Shown here piece by piece: positions 1 through 11,254 of a stretch of DNA of 64,000 nucleotides. The position numbers and the translations under genes were made by a program. Position 1 is the stretch's first letter; each line of letters opens with the position of its first letter. Below the pieces are notes generated by a model. It saw only the letters and a program-made list of their open reading frames with translations, was not told the DNA's origin and ran no database searches. The stretch is from positions 248,001-312,000 of the forward strand of contig NZ_JACFQG010000002.1 in assembly GCF_016101585.1 (NCBI RefSeq), read 5' to 3'. Origin of the DNA: Bifidobacterium polysaccharolyticum. GTDB lineage: Bacteria > Actinomycetota > Actinomycetes > Actinomycetales > Bifidobacteriaceae.

Positions 1-811
1 GTTGCGCCCGGTCACTGGCCGGGTGAGTGAAGAAGGCCTCCGGATCGTCGGACTGCTCAACCAGTGAGCCTCCATCCAGGAGGACGATGTGGTCGGCGAT
101 GCCCCTGGCGAAAGCCATCTCGTGGGTGACGATCATCATGGTCAGCCCCTGGTCGGCCAGTTCCAGAATGACCTGGAGGACCTCGCGGACCATCTCAGGA
201 TCCAGAGCAGCCGTCACCTCATCGAAGAGCATGATCTCGGGATGGAGAATGAGTGCCCGGCAGATGGCCACCCTCTGCCGCTGGCCGCCCGAAAGCTGGC
301 TGGGCCAGGCATCCCGGCGGTCGGCCAGACCTACCCGGTCCAGCAATTCCAGAGCCTCCTGACGTGCCTGGTCCCGCTTGCGCTTCTGGACCAGGACGGG
401 CGCCAAGGTCACGTTATCCAGAACGGTCCTATTGGGAAAAAGATCGTAGCTCTGGAAGACCATGCCGATCCTGGTGCGCAAGTCAGAGCTGCGACTGCCC
501 GACATAAGGCCGCCAGGACCTCCGCTGCGGTTGCCCAGGGGGTGGCCGGTCTCCACCACCTGACCGTCCAGAAGGATGCGGCCGCCCTGTATGGGCTCCA
601 GTCCGGCTATGGTCCGCAGCAGGGTGGACTTGCCTGAGCCTGATGGGCCCAGGACCACAAAGACCTTCCCCTTGGGCACCTGGAATGAGATGTCATTGAG
701 CACAGGGCTCTGCGCCTGCGGATACTGCTTGACCAGATGCTCCACGGTCAGCACCACCCGTTCCTCCTGGTCATTTTGTGGCTGGTTCGCCCTCGTTTGC
801 CCCTCAGTCAT
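1..811 (-). CDS. Polar amino-acid ABC transporter ATP-binding protein (3' end beyond window)
   Basis: This is the ATPase of a glutamate/glutamine-type ABC importer, which hydrolyses ATP on the inner face of the membrane to drive uptake. Visible motifs are Walker A (GPSGSGKST, residues 55-63), the LSGGQ signature near residue 174 and Walker B followed by the DEVTAALDP segment near 195. The start at 811 overlaps the end of the upstream permease (stop at 804-806) by eight bases, so translation is probably coupled. A Gly-rich insert (RSGGPGG, about residues 95-101) sits between Walker A and the Q-loop and is unusual for the family. The gene runs off the left edge, so its C-terminus and any following gene, such as a solute-binding protein, are not visible. 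Family certain; substrate inferred from the paired His/Glu/Gln-type permeases. Confidence 0.9.
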   Translation of the reverse strand, partial: MTEGQTRANQPQNDQEERVVLTVEHLVKQYPQAQSPVLNDISFQVPKGKVFVVLGPSGSGKSTLLRTIAGLEPIQGGRILLDGQVVETGHPLGNRSGGPGGLMSGSRSSDLRTRIGMVFQSYDLFPNRTVLDNVTLAPVLVQKRKRDQARQEALELLDRVGLADRRDAWPSQLSGGQRQRVAICRALILHPEIMLFDEVTAALDPEMVREVLQVILELADQGLTMMIVTHEMAFARGIADHIVLLDGGSLVEQSDDPEAFFTHPASDRAQ

Positions 812-1496
812 GGGCCCACCTCTTTTCCAGATGCCGGGCCGCCAGAGACAGGGGCCAGCAGATGAAGAAATACATGAAGAAGATCACCCCGTAGATCCAC
901 AAGGTTGCTTGAGGATAAGCGAATCGGTTGGCATCGATGATCTGCTGGCCGACCTTGATGACCTCGATGACGCCCAGCAGGGCAGCCAGAGAGGTGGTCT
1001 TGACGATCCTGGTGGCCAGGTTGACACTTGCCGGCAACAGTCGGCGCAGGGCCTGCGGAAGAATGATCCTAGAGAAGGTCTGCCAGGAGCTCAGTCCCAG
1101 CACGTAGGCCGACTCCACCTGTGTGCGGGGAATGGACTCCAGGGCCCCGCGGACCAGGTCGCCCAGCTCGGCCCCGCCCCAGAGCACAAAGACCAGCAGG
1201 CAGGCACCGGTGGCGTCAAGATTCAGGTTCCATGCCCTGGACAGCCCATAGAAGGCGATGAAGAGCAGTGCCAGCTGGGGCATGATGCGGATGAAGTCCA
1301 GATAGACCCTCATCAGGAAGCGAATCAGGGGGTTGCGTAAGGTCATCAGCCATCCGACCACCAACCCCAAGGGCAGGGAAAGCAGAACCGAAACGCCGGC
1401 TATCCAAACGGTCACCCAGAGCCCCTGGAAGAGCCTGGGCATGACCCCTGGCTGGAAGAGCACCTCAACGCCGTGCATAGTCGAACCTCCGCTCAA
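804..1496 (-). CDS. Amino-acid ABC transporter permease
   Basis: An integral membrane subunit of a polar amino-acid importer (His/Glu/Gln/Arg permease family, about 230 residues as usual). Several hydrophobic helices are visible, for example LWVTVWIAGVSVLLSLPLG near the N-terminus. The EAA loop is recognisable in the segment beginning ESAYVLGLSSWQTFSRIILP, the contact site for the ATPase. The start at 1496 overlaps the upstream permease by 32 bases; a second Met (MHGVEV, at 1478) is an equally possible start. It forms one operon with the second permease (1465-2118) and the ATPase (1-811). No substrate-binding protein gene lies upstream in this window. Family assignment is firm; substrate is inferred. 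Confidence 0.9.
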   Translation of the reverse strand: MSGGSTMHGVEVLFQPGVMPRLFQGLWVTVWIAGVSVLLSLPLGLVVGWLMTLRNPLIRFLMRVYLDFIRIMPQLALLFIAFYGLSRAWNLNLDATGACLLVFVLWGGAELGDLVRGALESIPRTQVESAYVLGLSSWQTFSRIILPQALRRLLPASVNLATRIVKTTSLAALLGVIEVIKVGQQIIDANRFAYPQATLWIYGVIFFMYFFICWPLSLAARHLEKRWAHD

Positions 1497-2118
1497 GAAT
1501 TGTTCCGATGACGGAGATGGGCAGCAGTATGACCAGATAGGTGACGATAAGCAGGGTCAACGACTCGTAGGTGTCGTATGAGGTACCCATCAGGTCCTTG
1601 GTGACATACATGACATCAGCCAGGGCGATGGCCGAAACCACCGAGGATTCCTTGATCAGGAAGATGATGTTGGCCACCACGCCCGGTATGGCGCTGCTCA
1701 AGGCCTGGGGCAGCACGATCCTGGACAGGGTCTGGCCTCGGGTGAATCCCAGGACGCGGGCCGACTCGATCTGCACTCGAGGCACCGCCTCCAGTCCCCC
1801 ACGCATGGCTTCGGCCATATAGGAGCCGCCCAGGAAGGCCAGCCCGACGATGGCGCAGGTCTGGGCGCTCCAATTGACCCCGAGCTTGGGCAACCCGAAG
1901 TAGAGGAAGTAGAGCTGAACCAGGAGCGGGGTGTTTCTCGACAGCTCGATGTATATCCTGGCCACCTGTGAGAGCAGAAGGATCCTGAAGACCTCCAGCC
2001 CGGCGCAGACCAGCCCGATCAGCATGGAAAACACCACGCCAAAGAAAGAGATGAAGACCGTGACATAGGCTGCGTTGACGAAGAAGTGCAGATTCTGCGC
2101 CATGAAAGTCCAATTCAT
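1465..2118 (-). CDS. Amino-acid ABC transporter permease
   Basis: First gene of the visible transporter operon and partner of the permease at 804-1496, so the membrane channel is a heterodimer. It encodes 217 residues with the family pattern: a hydrophobic N-terminal helix (VFISFFGVVFSMLIGLVCAG), the conserved ELSRNTPLLVQLYFLYFGLP segment and the EAA loop beginning ESARVLGFTRGQTLSRIVLP. It ends inside the next gene (32-base overlap), which implies tight co-expression. The 490 bases upstream contain no gene, so the operon starts here; the binding protein must lie elsewhere or downstream of the ATPase beyond the window. Confidence 0.9.
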   Translation of the reverse strand: MNWTFMAQNLHFFVNAAYVTVFISFFGVVFSMLIGLVCAGLEVFRILLLSQVARIYIELSRNTPLLVQLYFLYFGLPKLGVNWSAQTCAIVGLAFLGGSYMAEAMRGGLEAVPRVQIESARVLGFTRGQTLSRIVLPQALSSAIPGVVANIIFLIKESSVVSAIALADVMYVTKDLMGTSYDTYESLTLLIVTYLVILLPISVIGTILERRFDYARR

Positions 2119-2560
2119 GCCCTCACCCCCCTACTTGCTTGAGTCCTGTTCATCGTCTCCTCTTCACTGCTTCCCGCTCGCTTCCCGCCGACTGCGGCAT
2201 ATAGTCGACAATCCTAGAGAAGACGAACCTTTTTCCTTTGCTTTTCGATATACGAATACCGGATACCGCGTTATCATCCGCTCTCGCAGCAACCTGAACG
2301 GCGATTCGTATCCATGCCGTAGCCGAACGGCAGGAATGAGATGGTCTCAGCCTGCAAAACCCGGCAGGTGCACTCCACAGACCACAGATGATCGCTCTGT
2401 CATTGCAATACCTATCAACCGAACAGTGCCAAATCAAACAAGGCCAACTCATTAAGCACTTGCAGAACAATAATCAGCCAATTACTCGCCTACCCAGCAT
2501 CTACTAACCAAGTAGGCGTACAAGGTAATTTTCACTGAACGGACTGCTGACCAAACTATC
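2119..2560. other. Intergenic stretch without a gene
   Basis: About 440 bases separate the amino-acid transporter operon from the nrdH terminator. It is more AT-rich than its flanks, especially 2400-2560. I see no convincing coding sequence or RNA gene; a 106-codon reading frame on the minus strand (2150-2470) has no recognisable protein features. It presumably carries the promoter of the transporter operon. Confidence 0.5.
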
Positions 2561-2595
2561 AAAAAAGCCCGGTCCACATATTCGTGAACCGGGCT
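2561..2595 (-). terminator. Rho-independent terminator of nrdH
   Basis: Read on the minus strand, AGCCCGGT (2595-2588) pairs with ACCGGGCT (2573-2566) around a 14-base loop, followed by a run of six T (2566-2561). It lies just after the nrdH stop, so nrdH is transcribed alone. Confidence 0.9.
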
Positions 2596-2608
2596 CCGAG
2601 TGCTTTGA

Positions 2609-2851
2609 TCAGGCGAAGACCTTGGCGCTCTGTGCTATCTTCCTGATCAGATCGGGGCGATACCCGCTCCACGTCTCCTGGTCAGTGACCACAATGGGGG
2701 TCTGCTTGAACCCCTGGGCGATGAACTGGTCGATCAAGGTCTGATCCTCAGTCAAATCCACCTGCTCGAACTCCAGCCCCTGCTTGGTCAACTGACGCTT
2801 GGTGGCATCACACTGGGGACAGTGCGCCTTGGTGTAGACCGTGATGGACAT
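2609..2851 (-). CDS. nrdH: Glutaredoxin-like protein NrdH
   Basis: An 80-residue thioredoxin-fold redoxin that supplies electrons to class Ib ribonucleotide reductase. The CPQC active site is at residues 11-14, as in the NrdH family, and the SGYRPDLI segment near the C-terminus is the NrdH signature that directs reduction by thioredoxin reductase. A strong ribosome site (GGGAGAGG) precedes the ATG. The gene is flanked by its own promoter with a NrdR-box pair (2924-2999) and its own terminator (2561-2595), so unlike the common nrdHIEF arrangement nrdI, nrdE and nrdF do not follow; an ABC transporter does. Confidence 0.93.
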   Translation of the reverse strand: MSITVYTKAHCPQCDATKRQLTKQGLEFEQVDLTEDQTLIDQFIAQGFKQTPIVVTDQETWSGYRPDLIRKIAQSAKVFA

Positions 2852-2923
2852 GATCGCCTCTCCCTTAAATGTTGCCGTGACATTCCAAGCTCAATATCCC
2901 TCTGCTCGGAACCTGATGATTGC

Positions 2924-2999
2924 ACTCTACACAATCCAAGGCGCGAGCACAATACCACCTGTAGTGGCGTGTCAGTCCACAAACCCCAATATCTAGTAG
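2924..2999 (-). promoter_or_regulatory. nrdH promoter with two NrdR-box-like operators
   Basis: On the minus strand a -35 TTGTGC (2952-2947) and a -10 TAGAGT (2929-2924) are separated by 17 bases. Two sites resemble the NrdR consensus acaCwAtATaTwGtgt: 2984-2999 (11 of 16 positions) and 2952-2967 (10 of 16). Their starts are 32 bases apart, about three helical turns, the spacing expected for co-operative NrdR repression. The proximal box abuts the -35. Matches were scored by eye. Confidence 0.6.
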
Positions 3000-3076
3000 C
3001 TTTTCTGCCCTTACAGAGCCAGGAGGAATCTATGTGAGCTGCATGACACATTGACTATATGAGACGCAAAACTGCC

Positions 3077-3880
3077 TCAGAAGAGGGTCAGTTCGTCGCT
3101 ATCGGCGCCCTTCATGGCCTCGTAGTCCAGGATCAGGCACTCGAATCCCCTGTCCTCAGCAAGGACCCTGGCCTGGGGGGTGATGGTCTGGGCAGCAAAG
3201 ATCCCGCGGACAGGGGCCAGCAGAGGGTCGCGGTTGAGCAGGCGGCAATAGCGGGTCAGCTGCTCTACCCCGTCAATGCCGCCGTGCCGCTTGATCTCAA
3301 TGGCCACATGCCGCCCCTGGCCGTCGACGGCCATGATGTCCACCGGGCCGATGGGCGTGGGATACTCCCGGCGCACCAGAGTGGCTCCTGGGCCGATGCG
3401 GCCGATCTGTTCGGCCAGATAACGCTGCAGATGCGCTTCCACACCATCCTTGACCAATCCCGGATCCTCTCCCAGGTCGTAGCTGTCGTCGGCATATACC
3501 TGGTAAAGCCTGATGGTGAGCACATCACTGGATTTGACGGCCGAAACGCGCAGAACCTTACGTACAGGCCGAGACTGGTCCTGATCCTGCTCCTGGGCAA
3601 TTAGCGCATCGGGCGCGGCGACTTCAGCTACCTCATCCGGCCCGGTTCCAGCCACTGAATCAGCCTCGGCACCCGCGCCGTCCTGGCTTGCCTCCTCGGG
3701 TTCGATCTCCCTGATGGTGCAGGGGGCGCACATCCAGTTCAGTGGCTTGTAGGAGCCCAGTTCCGAAAAGATCAGACAGCTCATGTCGGCCTTGATCAGC
3801 AGGACACGTCTGGCCGGCGGCAGGCTGGCATTGAGACGCCCGGAGTATTCGGCGGAGCAGTCGGCAACAATGATTCGCAC
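3077..3880 (-). CDS. nucS: Mismatch-specific endonuclease NucS (EndoMS)
   Basis: NucS replaces MutS/MutL mismatch repair in most actinobacteria, cutting mismatched DNA. The N-terminal domain matches the family (RIIVADCSAEYSGRL, then YKPLNWM) and the C-terminal nuclease core shows GPVDIMAVD and VAIEIKRHG, the PD-(D/E)XK catalytic elements. The last residues ELTLF fit the sliding-clamp-binding tail. The start is a GTG at 3880: upstream codons would read through the atp operon terminator, and homologues begin with this RIIVA segment. No Shine-Dalgarno is visible, but a TATATT box lies six bases before the GTG, consistent with a leaderless mRNA. At 267 residues it is about 40 longer than the mycobacterial protein because of an acidic linker after the N-terminal domain. 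Confidence 0.92.
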   Translation of the reverse strand: MRIIVADCSAEYSGRLNASLPPARRVLLIKADMSCLIFSELGSYKPLNWMCAPCTIREIEPEEASQDGAGAEADSVAGTGPDEVAEVAAPDALIAQEQDQDQSRPVRKVLRVSAVKSSDVLTIRLYQVYADDSYDLGEDPGLVKDGVEAHLQRYLAEQIGRIGPGATLVRREYPTPIGPVDIMAVDGQGRHVAIEIKRHGGIDGVEQLTRYCRLLNRDPLLAPVRGIFAAQTITPQARVLAEDRGFECLILDYEAMKGADSDELTLF

Positions 3881-3910
3881 AGGTGCCAATATATCAGTCG
3901 CTGCTCCGGG

Positions 3911-3951
3911 CGGAAAAGAAAAGCCCGGCCGATGCCAGTGCACCAGCCGGG
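3911..3951 (-). terminator. Terminator of the ATP synthase operon
   Basis: On the minus strand CCCGGC (3951-3946) pairs with GCCGGG (3929-3924) and is followed by CTTTTCTTTTCC. It lies 17 bases beyond the atpC stop and just upstream of nucS, separating the two transcription units. Confidence 0.8.
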
Positions 3952-3967
3952 TATAAAAGGAAGGAAG

Positions 3968-4264
3968 TCAGGACTTTTGGCCCTGATCAGCGTCCTCCAG
4001 GTAGTGGTCCACGGCCACAGTCAGCTTATTGCTGTCGAAGGAGGCGAATCCGCTGTCCACATGGAAGGACTGACGACCGCCATCGGTGGCCTGAACCCGG
4101 ATGTTGCCCTCCTGCAGCAGGGCCAGCACCGGCTCATGGTCGGGCATGATGCCCATGGACCCCTGGGTGCCGGGCACGGTGACCGACCGTGCCTGGCCCG
4201 ACCAGATGGGCCTGTCCGCCGAGACGATGTTGACCTGCATGGAGGCCTTGCCCGTGTCCGCCAT
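3968..4264 (-). CDS. atpC: ATP synthase epsilon subunit
   Basis: A 98-residue epsilon subunit of the F1 central stalk, which links rotation to catalysis and can inhibit ATP hydrolysis. The family pattern is clear: NIVSADRPIWSGQARSVTVP, then GSMGIMPDHEPVLALLQEG. The start chosen is the ATG at 4264, two bases after the atpD stop, rather than an in-frame codon at 4297 inside atpD. It is the last gene of the operon and is followed by a terminator. It is short and lacks most of the C-terminal helical hairpin, as is common in actinobacteria. Confidence 0.93.
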   Translation of the reverse strand: MADTGKASMQVNIVSADRPIWSGQARSVTVPGTQGSMGIMPDHEPVLALLQEGNIRVQATDGGRQSFHVDSGFASFDSNKLTVAVDHYLEDADQGQKS

Positions 4265-4266
4265 GA

Positions 4267-6710
<2,444 letters not shown>

Positions 6711-6713
6711 GGT

Positions 6714-8372
6714 CTACCGCTTCCCGGCCTTGCTGCCGCTCTTGCCGTCGGCCACCAGCTTCTCCTGCTGGACGGCCACGGGCTGCTCCTGATCCTGATC
6801 GGCCTTGTGGCCGTCCAGAGTCTGACCCTTGTGGGTCACGAAGGTCTTGGCGAACTCATCCACAGCCTTGTCCAGGGCCTTTTCGGTATCGTCGGTGAAG
6901 TCCTCCGTGTCGCGGATGGTCTTGAGGATGTCGGTGTTGTGGTCCAGGTAGTCCAGGAGCCCGGACTCGAAGGGCAGCACGTCCTCCAGGTCCAAATCAT
7001 CCAGCTTGCCATGGGTCCCCACCCAGACCGAGACGACCTGCTTCTCCATGGAGTAGGGCGTGAACTGAGGCTGCTTGAGCAACTCGGTCAGCCTGGCGCC
7101 GCGGGTCAGCTGGGCCTTGGAGGCCGCGTCCAGATCCGAGGCGAACATGGCGAAGGACTGCAGAGAGCGGTACTGGGCCAGGGAGATCTTCAGTGTCGAG
7201 GAGACCTTCTTCAGAGCCTTGGTCTGTGCAGCGCCGCCCACGCGGGAGACGGAGATGCCCACATCCACAGCAGGACGCTGGTTGGCATTGAACAGATCGG
7301 ACTGCAGGAAGATCTGGCCGTCGGTGATGGAGATCACGTTGGTCGGAATGTAGGCCGAGACGTCGTTGGCCTTGGTCTCGATGATGGGCAGACCGGTCAT
7401 GGATCCGCCACCCAGGTCATCGGAGAGCTTCGCGCAGCGCTCCAGCAGACGCGAATGCAGGTAGAAGACATCGCCAGGGTAAGCTTCACGCCCCGGCGGA
7501 CGACGCAGCAGCAGGGAGATGGACCGGTAGGCCTCGGCCTGCTTGCTCAGATCGTCGAAGACAATCAGGACGTGCTTGCCGCCGTACATCCAGTGCTGAC
7601 CGATGGCCGAACCGGTGTAGGGGGCTATGTACTTGAAACCTGCAGAGTCGGAAGCCGGGGAGGCCACGATGGTGGTGTACTCCATGGCGCCGGCCTCTTC
7701 CAGAGAGGAACGGACCGCTGCAATGGTGGTGCCCTTCTGGCCGATGGCCACATAGATGCACCGCACCTGCTTCTTGGGGTCTCCGGACTCCCAGTTGCGC
7801 TTCTGGTTGATGATGGTGTCGATGGCGATGGCCGTCTTGCCGGTCTGCCGGTCGCCGATAATCAGCTGACGCTGGCCGCGTCCGATGGGTGTCATGGCGT
7901 CGATGGCCTTGATGCCGGTTGCCAAGGGCTCGTCGACGGGATGCCGGTGCATGACGTCGGGGGCCTGAGCCTCCAGGATTCTGCGGCCTTCACTCTTGAT
8001 TTCGCCCAGGCCGTCGATGGGCTCGCCCAGGGGGTTGACCGTACGCCCCAGATAGCCATCGCCGACTGGCACTGAAAGCACCTCGCCGGTCCTGTGGACT
8101 TCCTGGCCTTCTTCGACGCCTGCGAAGTCGCCCAGGATGACCACGCCGATCTCTCGGGCATCCAGGTTGAAGGCCAGACCCAGCGTGCCGTCCTCGAAGG
8201 TCAGCAGCTCGTTGGCCATGCAACCAGGCAGTCCCTCCACATGCGCAATGCCGTCACCGGCCGTACGGACGTAGCCCACCTCCTGGGTGGGGGTGTCCGT
8301 CGGCTTGTAGGACTCGACGAACTGGTCGAGCGCCTTGCGCACCACGGCGGGATCAATGGTCATTTCTGCCAT
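6714..8372 (-). CDS. atpA: ATP synthase alpha subunit
   Basis: The non-catalytic nucleotide-binding subunit of F1, 552 residues. Walker A is GDRQTGKT and the alpha signature [17 protein letters not shown] is present. The ATG at 8372 is preceded by AAGGAG at a spacing of six; an in-frame GTG at 8378 lies too close to that site. The C-terminus has a charged extension of about 35 residues ending SGSKAGKR, beyond the usual alpha end, typical of actinobacteria. It sits between atpH and atpG. Confidence 0.98.
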   Translation of the reverse strand: MAEMTIDPAVVRKALDQFVESYKPTDTPTQEVGYVRTAGDGIAHVEGLPGCMANELLTFEDGTLGLAFNLDAREIGVVILGDFAGVEEGQEVHRTGEVLSVPVGDGYLGRTVNPLGEPIDGLGEIKSEGRRILEAQAPDVMHRHPVDEPLATGIKAIDAMTPIGRGQRQLIIGDRQTGKTAIAIDTIINQKRNWESGDPKKQVRCIYVAIGQKGTTIAAVRSSLEEAGAMEYTTIVASPASDSAGFKYIAPYTGSAIGQHWMYGGKHVLIVFDDLSKQAEAYRSISLLLRRPPGREAYPGDVFYLHSRLLERCAKLSDDLGGGSMTGLPIIETKANDVSAYIPTNVISITDGQIFLQSDLFNANQRPAVDVGISVSRVGGAAQTKALKKVSSTLKISLAQYRSLQSFAMFASDLDAASKAQLTRGARLTELLKQPQFTPYSMEKQVVSVWVGTHGKLDDLDLEDVLPFESGLLDYLDHNTDILKTIRDTEDFTDDTEKALDKAVDEFAKTFVTHKGQTLDGHKADQDQEQPVAVQQEKLVADGKSGSKAGKR

Positions 8373-8418
8373 GATCACTCCTTATTTCTGTTCTTGTTCA
8401 AGTCTGTCTGTTCCCCGC

Positions 8419-9246
8419 TCATCCTGCCACGGCCATCCGCCGCCGCAGGTGCTTCAGCTGGGTGGCCACCGTGCCGTCGGTGGAGACCGAGCCGTACTGG
8501 ACCTTCATGCCACCAAGGACCGAGGGATCGACCACCGAGTTGATGTGGACCGGCTTGCCCAGCTTGCGCCCGTAGACCTTTTGCAGGCGACTGACCTGTT
8601 CGTCCTTCATGGAAACCGCCGTGGTGACGGTGACCATGACCTGGTCCATGTGCTCGGAGAAGCGATCCACCAACCAAACGATGGTGTCAGGGAAGCGTCG
8701 TCCGCGCAGATCGACGGTGGCGTTCAGGGCCATCTGCTCGGTGACCGGATGCATATGCTGCCCAGCCAGGAGTGCCCTGAGCAGGTCGGCTCGAGCTCTG
8801 GAATCGCTGTACTCATCCGAGAGCCGGAAGAGCACAAGAGGCATACCCAGCAGGGCCGAATGAATCTCAGCCAGCTCGCCGGCCACCTGGTTGGTGATTC
8901 CCAAGGCATCGGCGTAATAAGCGGTGGCATCCACTGACATGTCCTCGGCCGCGTTGGCGATGTGCACCACACGGCTCCACTGATGATCAGTCAGATCATG
9001 GAGGATATCCACGGTCAGCGGATCGGCCTTGTCAGCCAGGATTGTGTCGATCACCTGCCACTTGTCCTCAGCTGGACGGGAGGGGTCGGTCAGCGCACGC
9101 TCCAGGGGCCTGTTGGCATCAAGCAGGGCCACGAAGGTATAGAGCTCCATGGCCACGCGGAGGGCATCCTTTCCCTTGCTCTTCAGCAAAGGGGCATACT
9201 TGGCCCTGGTCTCCTTGTCGGAGCTCAGCGAAGTCTCTCCTCGCAT
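8419..9246 (-). CDS. atpH: ATP synthase delta subunit
   Basis: Delta caps F1 and joins it to the b-subunit stator. The 275-residue length is typical for actinobacteria, where delta is longer than the 177 residues of E. coli. The C-terminal segment KVYGRKLGKPVHINSVVDPS followed by GGMKVQYGS is the family signature. It lies between atpF and atpA, all on the minus strand. Confidence 0.95.
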   Translation of the reverse strand: MRGETSLSSDKETRAKYAPLLKSKGKDALRVAMELYTFVALLDANRPLERALTDPSRPAEDKWQVIDTILADKADPLTVDILHDLTDHQWSRVVHIANAAEDMSVDATAYYADALGITNQVAGELAEIHSALLGMPLVLFRLSDEYSDSRARADLLRALLAGQHMHPVTEQMALNATVDLRGRRFPDTIVWLVDRFSEHMDQVMVTVTTAVSMKDEQVSRLQKVYGRKLGKPVHINSVVDPSVLGGMKVQYGSVSTDGTVATQLKHLRRRMAVAG

Positions 9247-9297
9247 GTCACCTCCCCTTTCGCAAGACGGGCGCGCCCGTCGTCCGCCTATCAGTCA

Positions 9298-9840
9298 TCA
9301 TGCCTGCCGCTTGTCCGAGGACTGTCCGCCCTGGTCCGCGATGATCGAGTCGATCATGGAGGACTGCACGGCATCATCCTGAAGCTGCGAGCCCAGGATT
9401 TTGCCGGCAAGAGCCGTAGCCAGCGTGCCCACCTCGCCCTTGAGCGAGACCAGGGCCTGCTGCTGCTGGGACTTGAGGGATCTTTGGGCGTTCTCGGTAA
9501 TCTGGTTGGCCTCGGTCTCTGCACGGGTCCTGGCATCCGCCACGATCCTCGAGGCCTCAGCGCGGGCGTCATCCCGAATCTGGGATGCCTCCACACGAGC
9601 CTTGCTCAGCTGATCCTGATACTGCTTTCGGGCCTGATCCGCCTCTTCACGAGCCTTGGCGGCCTTCTGGATGTTGCCCTCGATCTTGGACGAGCGCTCA
9701 TCGAAGATGGCCTGGAACTTGGGCATGAAGAACTTGTAGAAGAAGACGGCCAGGATGACCAGGATGACCAGCGACCAGAAGATGTCGTAAATCGGAGGAA
9801 TAAACAGCTTGATCCCTTTGCCTACCGCTAGAGCGTACAT
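9298..9840 (-). CDS. atpF: ATP synthase b subunit
   Basis: The stator stalk subunit, 180 residues. One N-terminal membrane helix (DIFWSLVILVILAVFFYKFF) is followed by a long Ala/Glu/Arg/Gln-rich coiled coil (residues 45-150) that dimerises and contacts delta. The ribosome site AAAGGAGGAG precedes the ATG. It lies 50 bases after atpE. Confidence 0.96.
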   Translation of the reverse strand: MYALAVGKGIKLFIPPIYDIFWSLVILVILAVFFYKFFMPKFQAIFDERSSKIEGNIQKAAKAREEADQARKQYQDQLSKARVEASQIRDDARAEASRIVADARTRAETEANQITENAQRSLKSQQQQALVSLKGEVGTLATALAGKILGSQLQDDAVQSSMIDSIIADQGGQSSDKRQA

Positions 9841-9890
9841 TGGCTCCTCCTTTCCTTTATCGAAGCCGGATCATGCAAGAATCACACGGC

Positions 9891-10118
<228 letters not shown>

Positions 10119-10247
10119 TTATTTTCCTTTCCTCCACCGTTGCCGGTTCTTGGATTGTGGTTCGGCCCCGACCCCCGTCTACTGGTCGGAACCGACGAAT
10201 ATGTGGGCTGCGACCGCCTGAAGCGCCGACCGCGGCTTTCTTTTCGC

Positions 10248-11063
10248 TCAACCTTCCTCAGGGTAACTCATGGAGATGTAGACCGTGGTCAGGATGGCGA
10301 AGATGTAGGCCTGAAGGGCCGCTACAAAGATTTCAAAGGCCGTCAGGGCGAAGCCCAGAACGAACCAGCCCACGCCAGCCAGGGCCAACAGCTTGTTGCT
10401 GGCCTCAATGATGTAGAACTGGGTGAAGGCCAGGCTGACCGCCACCAGCAGATGGCCGGCGATCATGTTGGCGAAGAGTCGAATGGTCAGGGAGGCCGGC
10501 TTGACGATGACCATCTCCAGCAGCTGGATGGGCGTCAGAATGATATAGAGAGGCCATGGCACCCCAGCCGGGAAGAGCTCCGACTTGAAATAGCCCCAGA
10601 CGCCCTGCTCCCGGAATCCCGTAACCATGTACTGGCAGAAAGTCCAGATGGCGAAGACCAAAGGCATGGTGATGGTCGCAGTGGCCGCGATGTTCATGCC
10701 TGGCACGATGCCGCAGAGGTTGAAGACCAGAATGGTCAGGAAGATGGTCGTGATCATGGGCACGTAGCGCTTGCCGCGAATCTCGCCCAGGGTGTCGTAG
10801 ACGACCGAGTCGCGGATGAACTCGATGACCCATTCAATAGCCCCCTGCCAACGGGAGGGGATCAGCTTGGCCCTGGCGGCGGTGATTCCCAGCACCAGAA
10901 GGATGATGACCATGGCCACGAACCTGATCAGGATGATCCTGTTCATGGCGAAGGGCGTTCCCTGGAAAAGAATCTCAGGAGGCAGGAAATCTTCGATGGT
11001 GGGTAGCTCGCTCGGCTTGGCCATAGCCAGACTGAAAGCTTCACTTCCCATTGCCTCTAGCAT
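10248..11063 (-). CDS. atpB: ATP synthase a subunit
   Basis: The membrane stator subunit that forms the proton half-channels, 271 residues with several helices. The essential Arg lies in SLTIRLFANMIAGH, and the last helices read FEIFVAALQAYIFAILTTVY, both family hallmarks. GGAGGCGATAG precedes the ATG. It is the first gene of the operon; no atpI-like gene precedes it. Confidence 0.97.
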   Translation of the reverse strand: MLEAMGSEAFSLAMAKPSELPTIEDFLPPEILFQGTPFAMNRIILIRFVAMVIILLVLGITAARAKLIPSRWQGAIEWVIEFIRDSVVYDTLGEIRGKRYVPMITTIFLTILVFNLCGIVPGMNIAATATITMPLVFAIWTFCQYMVTGFREQGVWGYFKSELFPAGVPWPLYIILTPIQLLEMVIVKPASLTIRLFANMIAGHLLVAVSLAFTQFYIIEASNKLLALAGVGWFVLGFALTAFEIFVAALQAYIFAILTTVYISMSYPEEG

Positions 11064-11131
11064 CTATCGCCTCCTGAACGACACAGTGAACACTATAGCG
11101 CGTATGTGACTCATAGCTGCACCGTATGGGT

Positions 11132-11160
11132 AGTGTAGCCCACACCAAGAGCCACGGTAA
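11132..11160 (-). promoter_or_regulatory. Candidate promoter of the ATP synthase operon
   Basis: On the minus strand TTACCG (11160-11155) and TACACT (11137-11132) are separated by 17 bases. This would give a leader of about 60 bases before the atpB ATG. Found by eye; the -35 is weak. Confidence 0.4.
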
Positions 11161-11254
11161 CCATGGATTCATCCAGTGTGTCACAGATAGTGGCCACAGG
11201 TTGAATGCGCCCCGCGGTGTGGACAGTTTGATGATTAATTTAATTTAAACGTCA

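Noticed and set aside
2150-2470. A 106-codon minus-strand frame upstream of the amino-acid transporter
   Set aside because: Composition is Cys/Arg/Ser-rich without domains, and the start lacks a ribosome site.
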